Source of the DNA: Entonaema liquescens | Lineage: Eukaryota > Ascomycota > Sordariomycetes > Xylariales > Xylariaceae | Direction: 5' to 3' | Length of the DNA stretch: 64,000 nt | NCBI GenBank assembly: GCA_902805475.1 | Contig: CADCSX010000003.1 | Span: forward strand, 2,294,001 to 2,358,000 | Shown: in pieces, positions 23,844 to 33,422 of the stretch | Numbering within the stretch: position 1 is the stretch's first letter | Layout: each line of letters opens with the position of its first letter | Notes under the pieces: model-generated | What the model was told of the DNA's origin: nothing | The model's database searches: none | The model's input: only the letters and a program-made list of their open reading frames with translations | Program-made: the position numbers and the translations under genes

Positions 23844-26297
23844 GAAACAAACGTCGATCCCTAGGCTATATTAAGAACTTCTTGCCCAGAAACCAAGCCT
23901 GTTTCTCGGGTTCTCCGTGTTTGTGGGTTAGCATCCGCGCTTCGTACTAGTAAAGTGGAGGTAAGGAGGGAATTAGATATGTTAGGGATAGCTAGTTTGT
24001 ACGTCAAAGTTACGTTTTGTTTTTCTTTTCTTTTTAAATTCGCATTGGGCATATAGAGTATACTAACAGTAAAGAAGGGTATTATTGCATTATCTCACCT
24101 ATTAATCATACGGTTGCGCCGGCGAATGGGCTTCGCCTGCCAGGCAACGCGTGAGTCCGGATCTAAGCCGGCCACGTGGTCGGTTTGCTCCATGATTGAA
24201 GAAGCGGTATTATGGTGGGAAAGCGGCCGGAGTTGGTGCGGGATGGGAAAGAACTACTACCTCGAGCCGTGCTAATGCGCCAACGCCGCCCTGTGGATCG
24301 TCGCCTCGATCTCATAGGTCCATCTAGCCCCCCAGATTTCATGTCAGATCTCTCCCAGAATGCCGGGGATTTTAGTATTGGTTAATCGGGCGCCGAGACC
24401 AATTTATTTGCTTCTCGGACTCGATGGATGCTCGTAGGATTCGCTTTCGATAAAAGACGATACAATACGACAGAAGTACGGACGTAAAAAAAAAAAAAAA
24501 AAAAAGAAAAAGAAAAAAAAAAAAAGCAAAGTCGTCTATTAGGTGTGGCGAACGAGGGTCTATTATATGGAATCAGAACAGAACCCGATCAGTTATCGGC
24601 GTCTGCACCCACATCTTTACTATTGGGACGATCTAGGCGTTTTCTGCACGTTGAAAAGGGGTGGGTAATATACCGATACCTTGGGCGCCCTTGCGTGCAA
24701 TCAACGTCCATGAATCGAAGCGGCAGCGTTATATGTCCCTCCGTCGCCGCTGCAGCATATGATGCATGGCGGAACCACCCACGAATAGCCGTAGGGTACG
24801 AAGCGAAGTCCCGGGGGGCTAGAGCTAGAGAGAATATTATGTAAGAGAGAGGAGATGAGGACAGGGAGATGGGAACAGGGCTATCTACTCCGCCATCGCT
24901 AAGAGGTGAACGAGATGAGGAATTGCAGATATATTAAAAAGAAGGGGAAAAATGCAGGAAACATGCACCTAAGGATAGGCGTACGAGTTGGTGGGGCTAT
25001 TCTTTTCTTGAGCCTGCCTAAAAAGCTAGGTGAGAATGTCTCTTGTACTTACCTATTGTATTTATTGTACGCACGTGGTTGAGCAGCTTCCACACACCGA
25101 AGCATTGAGACACAGGCTTACATAGGTACCTACATATGTAGGTAGGTACCTAGGTACCTCCTAACACACTAGGTTAGGTCATTTATACATGTGCCTATGT
25201 AGGTAGTTACATTACCTAAGGTGCCTACTATATCATGTAGGTATGTACGTTTACCTAACGCAGAAGTAACAATACGTCTATATCTCTAGCACCTAACACT
25301 AGACTGCCTACTACTATGTATATAAATCTAGCACATGGGCACGCATACACTAAACGAATATCGATAGTGGGTACCCAAATATGTAGTGGTTCTTCCCAGA
25401 GACCCGGGTAACGTACCCCGAATAAGCGGAGAAAGGGCTCAAGAAAATCATCAGGGAACAACCCTTTATATAAAATCAGGCCTAGCCATTTATGGCTACC
25501 AATCAAGCACCTCGATGCCCGTTCAAACCCTTGACCCCATTCCCGTTTCTGCATCTGGTCTGTCGCATATTAACTACTAAAGTATGCGTTGAATTATCCA
25601 GCCTCGCTCGGCGGCGCCGGCCGGTCCTTCGAATAGGTATCTACCTAGTAGTAGCGAAAATAGTTCAAGATACATGATATAATTGGTATATACTCGCATA
25701 TGAACCTACCTACGTATCTACCTACATATCTACATAAGTATTATGTATAGTCATCTCCTTTTAGGTATAACTTTCTCAACATTTTAACCGACTCAAGAAA
25801 AACATCACCTACCTTGGGTTAGGTGCACATGTCAAGTACCAACCAGCCCAACCCAGCGTTTAAAAAGTATTCAGGAGGCTGACGCCCAAGTCCGTCAATT
25901 ATCTGTGCTTCTTGAGACATCCTAGCTGTCGTGTAACGGACGGTAATGTAATAACAAGCTCAACTCTTTCCAACAGAAACTTTAAGCTGCCATCGATACC
26001 AATCACCACCCTCCTCTCCTCACGTTTTAACAAGCGAACCCAGCCGGAATCAGTTCATACTGTGATGTATTACGTAGTTTGCACGACATTTACTTGTCAT
26101 ACTATTGAATATCTATTTATTTCTTCCCAGGTATATATCGACTATATGCTGATCATATACCCTGGCGTGCATCCACATACCACGCGCATATCCCAAGGTT
26201 GTGATTCGGTATATCACATCTAGGCTTTAGTCTAGTAGATCACTAGACGGTCAGGGCAAGCGCTACTTTCCAAGCCACCCTGGCTTCGGCCGGCGCC
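23844..26297. other. Intergenic region with poly(A) tract and AGGTACCTA palindromes
   Basis: 2.4 kb with no supported gene apart from the possible first exon of the zinc-cluster gene near its left edge. It holds an A-rich tract (about 24487-24526) and a dense patch of TAGGTA/TACCTA words at 25120-25260 and 25690-25750. Short open frames here look random. Confidence 0.5.
25120..25262. repeat. Patch of short inverted repeats built from TAGGTA/TACCTA
   Basis: Two perfect palindromes lie almost end to end: TACCTACATATGTAGGTA at 25127-25144 and AGGTACCTAGGTACCT at 25144-25159. More copies of the core follow to about 25260. The same core recurs at 25700-25750, 33595-33605, 52345-52365 and 53565-53630, always between genes. 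Confidence 0.65.
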
Positions 26298-28342
26298 TCA
26301 TCCGGAATTCATACGGCGGTACCGAGCGTTGATTATTCTCCATTGCTTCAGAGCTAATCCAATCTTCAACATCCTATCGCGACCAATATATCTATCTACT
26401 AGAGATAAGAACCACCGCAGACGAGTAATCCTACCCGGATTCCCTGCTGCAAGATCCCTTGTGATATTGTGGAGTAGTGCCCGCAAGGCTACCTCCGGCA
26501 TCACTAAGCCGCGCCTCTTCTGGAGATAAGTAATACAATTCGAAACAAAAGCAAAGGATTGCCTAGACGACATGTTCTCCAGGATAGCAAACGTCATTGC
26601 TGCTTTAGTTGCCGCTCTGGTCTCTTTTAGCAGTTGGCGTTTTGTGGCGAACCGGACGGGTCTCTGTATTTGTCTTCCCGGTAGTTGCTTTACCCGTAGA
26701 ACGCTTAGAACTTTGTAGTGCCTAAATGCCCGATTTCTTGATAGGGTTCTCAAGGTATCCATCGACAAGTAAGTATACAGCGCACTCTTAGTGCCCGTCT
26801 TCTTCCCTCTATTCTACTTTCTCTGTAGAGATTCAAGATGTCTATGGCGAGAACTGGATCGCCCACGCCGATAGCGATGTTGGCTAGAGGACTTGCCTCA
26901 CATTTAACAAAGATCCGCATGCCTTTTGCAAAGCTTACAACATCTTGTTCTCGGCCGAGTTTATAGAGAAATTTGCAAAGACCCCTCGCCAGGTGGAATT
27001 GGCCTGTCTCCCATAGTGCCATACCAAAGTAGCCATAACACGTCGAGTCTTTTCCTTTGGTTTGTTTGAGCTGGTTATATAAACGCGGAGGATTATTAAC
27101 CGGACAGCGACATGTAGCCAAATATATTTCACAAATTTCTCTATTTGAAAGAGGTTGTACACCTTTGCCGGCTTCGAGAATACAAGCTGTCTTTGCCAGA
27201 TAATTGTCGTCTACGATTGGTAGTCGGGCTAAGAGTTGTAGCCAACCCAAACGCATCCGAGGGAAATATAAGTCCGTCGACTCCCTAAGCGTTAACAAAT
27301 CCTGGGTACTGCTTTCTAGAATATGAAGATGATTGGCCAGATTAAGCTTTCTCAGTGGTACAACCATTTTACTTGCTTGCCGATTCAGGTACGTGCGCTT
27401 CACGTGGTGGCTAGAGGCAATTATGTAGGCGCGTAGATTTGCTAGCACGCCTGCCGATACGTCGCTCAAGTAGTTTTCCGGTATATAATCCATAGCTTTC
27501 GTGAAGAGACGTAAGTTGTTGATCCGCAACTTTGCAATTCTTTGTAATAAATCGCACCAAACAAAGCTATCGAAATAGCTATTCCCAACTACTCCCTCGG
27601 TAGAAAGGCCTGTAATGGTCGCATCAAGTAAGCCCAGGCTGATTTGCTCCAGGGGCAAAGGTTGCTCGGGGTCCGTTTTTAACGTATTGATTTCTTGTTG
27701 AATACCATCCAATACGGTGCAGACAATATCGCTAGAGTAGAAACCCCTAGTAAGGTAATTACTCCAGCTACGACAGAACACTGTGAAATTTGGCCTTGTC
27801 ACCATTGTTGCCTTGGAGTTTAAGTCCTGAAAAATGAGACTTAACCCCGTATCGATGATTTGCGTCGGTCTAGTCTGAGCGTCCCAGTCCATCTTCGGCA
27901 ACGATTGATCCACAGTCTTTTTAGCTCCCGTCCGATCCTTATAATTATCATGAGCAGGTTGAGAAAACCAGTTCAGCATGGCACCCGCCAAAGTCCGTTC
28001 CTGTGCGCTCTCGTCTCGGTGTTGTCGAGATCGTTCATGAGGTAACGATGGTGGTTTCCAATGCCATTGTGTCAGGTCCGCCAAATTCTCAAGTCCCCAC
28101 AAAGGTGAGGAAGAGCGTAATTGTCCTGGATTGAGTTCAATCATGTGTCTTTTCCCCATGCGCCTTCGGTTCTCCATCGGACCAGGAACAGAGGAGCCAT
28201 AACGAGCGACCGTCCTCAATCTTACACAGTAGCGATCGAAAGTGGCGGCGAGAAGGGCCTCCGGAACCCATATGCTATCGGTATTCGAACGTATGTGACG
28301 GTTTGCGGCTCGACGACATTGCGAAGCCAAGACGGGAGACAT
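26298..28342 (-). CDS. Conserved-looking protein of unknown function, possibly mitochondrial, one 1-nt frameshift
   Basis: I do not recognise the family. The ATG at 28342 is the first in frame; the N-terminus (MSPVLASQCRRAANRHIR) is basic, Ser/Arg-rich and free of acidic residues, fitting a mitochondrial presequence. The rest is mostly alpha-helical with Leu/Ile-rich segments and could be a helical-repeat (PPR-like) protein, but no repeat was proved. The frame closes just after 26805, while the next frame continues in the same style (LYTYLSMDTLRTLSRNRAFRHYKVL). One extra G in the GGG run (CCC at 26805-26807 on the plus strand) joins the parts into a 681-residue protein of whole codons. No intron signals fit the break. 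It is divergent from HEM12 with about 500 bp between the starts. Confidence 0.65.
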
Positions 28343-28845
28343 GAGCGGAGGGGAGGTGAGTGAGGAGGATGGGACATATGTACCCTCCTTTCGATCATGA
28401 GTAAATTCGATAGGGTTAATCAAATCATTTCGACTTAAAACCTAACACTTAATTATTTCATTAGTGGCTCTAGTACCGCCGGTTGACGCGATTGGGCGCC
28501 AATAAGGCTATACGAACATCGAATTGTAGAAGCTTGTGAGAGAATTGAGGTTGAAAGTTGAAAGTTGAGAGCTTGGAAAATAATTGAAAGAAGCTCATTG
28601 GACCAACCCGGGCTTCGTATCTCCACTATTAGCTTTTTATACTTTGTCCGTATTCTCCGATGATGTATAGTGGGCTCCTTACATAAGGCATTTACAGGGG
28701 CACATCCCACCATCGGAATTAGCAAACCGTGGGGTCAAGCAAAGACGGGGGAGCGACGGGCGACCTTTACATTGCTTCCAGATTTGCCCTAAAACATATA
28801 TTTCTTTTTCTTCCAATTAGATTCTGAGAACATCTATCAACCACC
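28343..28845. promoter_or_regulatory. Bidirectional promoter region between the unknown mitochondrial-like gene and HEM12
   Basis: 503 bp separate two divergent start codons. The HEM12 leader before the ATG is pyrimidine-rich (TTTCTTTTTCTTCC near 28801), as is common in fungal promoters. No specific binding site was identified. Confidence 0.45.
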
Positions 28846-30066
28846 ATGTCTCACGATTTTGCACCGTTAACCAACGATCTGATCCTAAGGACAGCAAGAG
28901 GTGTGCATTATCCTGCACCATCGCTATCCCTTAAGCGTGCTAATCCGAGTTGTTGTAAAATGCAGGGGAGAATGTAGAACGAGCACCGATATGGATTATG
29001 CGTCAAGGTATACATACATAGCCAGCCCGGATAGAAGGATGTTCAATTGCTGATGGCTTCATCAGCTGGTCGGTATCTACCCGAATACCATGAGGCCAAG
29101 GGTAACCGCGACTTCTTCGAATGCTGTCGAGATCCCGAGGTCGCCTCGACCCTGACTCTGCAGCCCATTGAGCGGTTCGCCGGTCTGCTAGACGCCTCGA
29201 TCATCTTCTCCGATATCCTCGTCGTACCGCAGGCTTTAGGAATGACAGTCGAGATGGTAGATAAGAAAGGGCCACACTTCCCAGATCCGCTAAGGTCGCC
29301 TGACGACGGTCAATACTCCAAGGTCCTCAACAAAAATGTGGATGTTGCGGCTGAGCTGGATTACGTGTATAAGGCGATAACATTGACGAGGAAGAAGCTA
29401 AAAGGCCGCGTGCCACTAATTGGCTTCTGCGGTGCTCCCTGGACCCTCTTTTGCTACATGGTCGAAGGTGGTGGTACGAAGCTATTCATCGAGAGCAAGA
29501 AGTGGATTTACCGGCACCCCGAGGAGTCCAAGGCCTTACTACAAAAGATCTCGGAAGTTTGTGTGGAGTACTTAGCGCTGCAAGTCAAAGCAGGTGCTCA
29601 ACTGATTCAAGTCTTCGACTCGTGGGCGGGAGAGCTTTCGCCCTCGACTTTCAAGAAGTTCAGCGAACCCTACCTAGCTTACATCTCAAAGAACTTGCCC
29701 AAGAGGTTAGCAGATCTTGGCTTAGAACGTGTTCCTATGATTGTTTTCCCTAAGGGAGCCAACTTTGCGTTAGACTCGGTCTGCAATCTAGGCTATGACG
29801 TCGTCGGTCTAGATTGGCAGATTGATCCCGCCGAAGCTGTTAAGATCCGGGGGGACCGGCCAATAGTCTTCCAGGGGAATGCTGACCCAGGAGTGTTATA
29901 CGGAACAAAAGCGTCTATTACTGAGACGGTGGAAGAAATGGTTAAAGGGTTTGGAGGCGGTAAGAAGGGTTGGATTGCTAATCTCGGCCACGGTATTACA
30001 CCACTGGTGAACCCGGAAGATCTAAGGTTCTATCTACAAGAAATCCAACGATTAACTAGTAGGTAA
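28846..30066 (+). CDS. HEM12: Uroporphyrinogen decarboxylase, heme biosynthesis
   Basis: Converts uroporphyrinogen III to coproporphyrinogen III in the cytosol by removing four acetate carboxyl groups. Three exons: 28846-28900, 28966-29007 and 29066-30066, giving 365 residues, the usual fungal size. The N-terminus starts MSHDFAPLTNDLILRTARGE. The substrate-binding signature RQAGRYLPEY is split by the second intron. FSDILVVPQALGM carries the conserved active-site Asp; GFCGAPWTL, FDSWAGELSP, GLDWQIDP, QGNADPGVLY and the C-terminal NLGHGI with the conserved His are all present. No frame damage. Start chosen because the short first exon supplies the expected family N-terminus and the phases match. 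It converges on the acetyltransferase-like gene, with only 164 bp between stop codons. Confidence 0.96.
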
Positions 30067-30230
30067 CGAAGACTTCTAGAATCTACTATATTTCTAGCCG
30101 GTCTATCAGGATTTTCTAAAAAGTCTATTCGTCTGGGAAGCTCTTGTCCAAGTCTATGCCACTCCTAATTTACTGTTAGAACATTGTGCTTCGTAGAGGT
30201 GAATAAAATCAGTATGACGAAATGGTTCAC

Positions 30231-31292
30231 TTACCATGAAACAGCCCATGCCACTTTACCACCCAGACTCTTACAAACCCTTTGGCTCTTTGGGTTATCC
30301 GGGGCGACATCAGCCCAGCAATGCTCGTCATCATCATACTCTCTCAAGCGCTCCCGCAGAATCTTAACAGCTGCCGCCTTCGCAAAGCCCTTGCCACGCC
30401 ACTCTTCCTCGCAGTGCAAGTTACTGAGCGAAGAGTCTGGTCCCAGCAGGACCCATGCGATAGGCGTACCGTCGCTTTGATATACGGCCATGCTGGGTAG
30501 TAGTACGATGGTTCGTCTGTAGAAAAGGTTTTGATATATAATTAGCTCACGAATACCAACAAGCTTACATCGTAGCAAAAGCATAACGTAGAAAAGGGAG
30601 AGAACATACTCCTTCCGCGGAATACTCGTCCTCGACAACATAAGCGGGATATCCTCCCTCCTCACCGGCCTCCACTCCATGCCCTCCGCCAGCGGACTCC
30701 GCACCTCAGGCAGCCCATCCAGGCGAAACATCCACTTATCATACACGGCCACGTAGCTAAACACAACCCCGCGACTCACCAGCGCCATCCTCGTCGTCTC
30801 GCTCAGCGTCCCCGCCAATATCGTCGCAGGCCGCACATCCAGGCCCTCGCTCCTCTGCACCGCCGCGTGGTCCGTCCCCGGCGCGTAGAACGCCGCGCGC
30901 AGCGCCTTGACCTCGCGCAGGATGCCGCGCGCGCACTCTGCGGCGAAGTCCTCCCGGCTCTCGCCCGGCCCGGAAGCTGCAGATGCGAGGGCTTCGGGAC
31001 GCCGCCGCCGCTCGACAGTCGAGTACAGCCAGATCTCGGTCTCGGGCCCGCGCGACAGGTCCAGGTATGCGGCGGCGAAGGGCGTGTCTTGGCCGTGGTC
31101 GCGCGGCTGCAGGCCCGCCGCGCAGGCGAATAGGATCCGCGCGTGCTCCGTCATGCCCCCTGGAAAACGCGTGAAACCGAGACGCCGGAGGAGAGGGAGC
31201 GCGTGCGGCCGGTGGTGTGTCCGCAGGAGGGCGACGAGGTCATCCGGGGGCTGCGTGTACACAGTTACGGACACGGATGTGTCTGCAGACAT
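30231..31292 (-). CDS. GNAT-family N-acetyltransferase-like protein
   Basis: The C-terminal part has a GNAT acetyl-CoA-binding pattern: MAVYQSDGTPIAWVLLG, SNLHCEEEWRGKGFAKAAAV (the R/Q-x-x-G-x-G/A loop) and PDNPKSQRVCKSLGGK, resembling the FR47/GNAT branch. Substrate unknown. The N-terminal half (about 31292-30660) is GC-rich and not recognised. A probable intron lies at 30517-30609 (93 nt) with a GTATGT donor and CTACAG acceptor; it has no stop and is a multiple of three, so the protein is 322 residues spliced or 353 unspliced. The extra segment is hydrophobic (YVLSLFYVMLLL) and interrupts the GNAT fold just before the MAVY strand, so splicing is preferred. ATG at 31292 is the first in frame. 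Confidence 0.8.
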   Translation of the reverse strand: MSADTSVSVTVYTQPPDDLVALLRTHHRPHALPLLRRLGFTRFPGGMTEHARILFACAAGLQPRDHGQDTPFAAAYLDLSRGPETEIWLYSTVERRRRPEALASAASGPGESREDFAAECARGILREVKALRAAFYAPGTDHAAVQRSEGLDVRPATILAGTLSETTRMALVSRGVVFSYVAVYDKWMFRLDGLPEVRSPLAEGMEWRPVRREDIPLMLSRTSIPRKEYVLSLFYVMLLLRCKLVGIRELIIYQNLFYRRTIVLLPSMAVYQSDGTPIAWVLLGPDSSLSNLHCEEEWRGKGFAKAAAVKILRERLREYDDDEHCWADVAPDNPKSQRVCKSLGGKVAWAVSW

Positions 31293-32920
31293 CTTGTCGA
31301 TTATTTCCTTGCTCTCTTCCCTCCACTCTTCTTTTCCAAATCTCTGTCTATTTTCGTGTATTTGTTTGTCTAGGTACTTAACCTACCTGATTTGCATGTC
31401 TCATTGATCGGGAAGTGAAGAAAACGAGTTGGAGACTAAGTGGGGAAGAAATTAAGTAGTATAGAATCGGGATAGGACTATAACCACGGTTGCCGACTTG
31501 TTTCAAGGCAAGTCGCCGAGATTTTTCATATTTTATCGGCGCTTCCCCGGCATCGCGGACCTCGTCGTGACTCATGAGCAATTCCGCAGTCGGAACTGGC
31601 TTTGCATCGGAGTCACGAATACAACTCATTTTCCAGCCGCGCAGACGCCTACGTGCATCCCGAACCATATCAGCATCGTCAAGCGCTTTTTGGGCAAAGC
31701 AGAATAATAGGAGGTGCAGAATAATAGGAGGTGCAGAATAATAGGAGGTGCAGAATAATAGGAGGTGCAGAATAATAGGAGGTATAGACTAAGGACCTAA
31801 TAAGTGTAACTAGGTAATATATGGGAATATGATGATTTTTCAACTCTATGTAAACTACGCACCTAATATGGAGCAACTACTTAAATATTATAAAACATAT
31901 ACATATTTATAATTAGATACGGATCTCATAAGTGAAATTGAAGCAAGTGAACCAAACTGTATGTAGTCAATATAGCAACCTGCTCGGGGGCAGTATTGAT
32001 ATTAGGTCAGTGAACTTCCTCCCTTCTTGGGTACGTATGCTCCCCGGAATAGATACATGTCTTCAATCCTAACCCCACCCCATGTAGATTTACAAAAGAG
32101 AGGCTCTAGACCAGCTGATATCGTGTCCTAGGGAGATACTTGACCCGGCAGCTTGGTCAGTCGCCGACATGTCCTACCCGAGGAAGAACTGCCGCAAACC
32201 ACTGCCAGAGCTTACGCACTCGGTATGGCCCGCATGGCTAGTTGGTGCACGATACGATAAAAGGATCCATTACCTAGCTGCCTATGTATTACGTGAGGAG
32301 AGAAGAGCCTCATCTTCTATCCCAAGCAGGATGATGATTCGACACTAAGAAATGTAAGACGGAAGGGGATAACCCAATAGGAGATGCATATCAACAATAG
32401 TTGCACAAGTAGTAAGCCCAACGCTATGCTATGTATGTCAGTCAAAGACCAATTGGATTATATCAAGCAATAATAATACTCAATAAAAGGGTTGACAATA
32501 TTTCCTCAGCATCCATTGCCGCGTAACACCTCGTAAGATGTAGACTTTTTTTTTCGTATGAAGAATCCCTCATTATTATGCCTAGCTCGCAGGTTTTGGT
32601 ATCATCGTTGTTGGCTGGTCCCCTGACTTCTCATCACTACAACCGTTTTCCATCAGCGTAATTAACCCATACCCCCCTTCCATTTTATAACGTAACAGTA
32701 AAGCCGTAAACTCCATGCTCGCCCACACCGCCACCACCATCCTAGCAGTGGTATATCGGAATAAGAAAGCAAGCAAGCACAAAACGAAACAGAACACACA
32801 TGATGTGAATACGCCTTAGCCCCCAGCTTCCAACTCGATCCCGTCAGTTGCCCAGAACCCATTTGGCGGATGTTCCTTTTCAGGTCCCTTCTTCTTCTTC
32901 CCCTTTCTTCTCAAGGCCGA
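31293..32920. other. Intergenic region with a minisatellite
   Basis: 1.6 kb without a supported gene. Contains the 17-bp tandem repeat listed separately and AT-rich sequence around 31860-31920. Small open frames have no recognisable content. Confidence 0.5.
31699..31783. repeat. 17-bp minisatellite, five perfect copies
   Basis: The unit GCAGAATAATAGGAGGT is repeated five times head to tail without a mismatch; a sixth partial unit decays into GGTATAGACT. It lies between genes. Confidence 0.95.
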
Positions 32921-33422
32921 CTAAACCTTCTTGAAGAACTCCTTGGCCTTAGCGGCTAGCCCATTGGCTCCGTTGGTATGGCTCTTGCCGCCGTGGTGGT
33001 CCTCGACTGCGGTAGCCGACCCGTCAAGGCTCGTCTTAGAAGTCTCGGCCTCCTCGCTGTTTAGTCTCGCGACGTTGGCTGCCCCTCCGCGCCCGACGTG
33101 GGTCGCGCCCTGGCTTGGTCGTCGCTCAATACTGGAGATTGGCCATGTTAGCTTTCCATCTATTCATATGTCTTCCTGACCTGTTCCTCAGCGGGTAGGG
33201 CAAAGGTATTAGCTAAACTTACGGCCCGACATCCTGGCGTGCTCGTGTCTCGACGGGGTCCTTATTCGGTGCCATGTTACCGGAGCCACCGCGGCCAGTA
33301 GTAACGACGGATGTTTTCAGAGTCGGAGTCTCGAGGTCAGTCGGCTGGATCTTGGGGGATTTGGATGCGTCGGCGATGTTGCCGGCGCCGCCCCGCCCAG
33401 TTGAAGTCATTTGTCCCGTCAT
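32921..33422 (-). CDS. Small GRGGxGN-repeat protein (DUF3602 type)
   Basis: Two exons, 33223-33422 and 32921-33131, joined by a 91-nt intron (GTAAGT donor, GCTAAC branch, CTCCAG acceptor), give 136 residues. Three copies of the glycine motif are seen: STGRGGAGNIAD, TTGRGGSGNMAP and HVGRGGAANVAR, spaced by Ser/Thr/Pro-rich linkers. This matches the small fungal proteins grouped as DUF3602 (PF12223), whose role is not established; Arg-Gly motifs suggest disorder and possible nucleic-acid or protein contacts (inference). The C-terminus is KAKEFFKKV. A second in-frame ATG at 33410 would remove four residues. Confidence 0.85.

Noticed and set aside
24487..24526. A-rich tract as the tail of a retroposon
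   Set aside because: No coding remnant, target-site duplication or element boundary was found next to it.
24545..24844. 99-codon plus-strand open frame
   Set aside because: No recognisable motif and no splice or context support.
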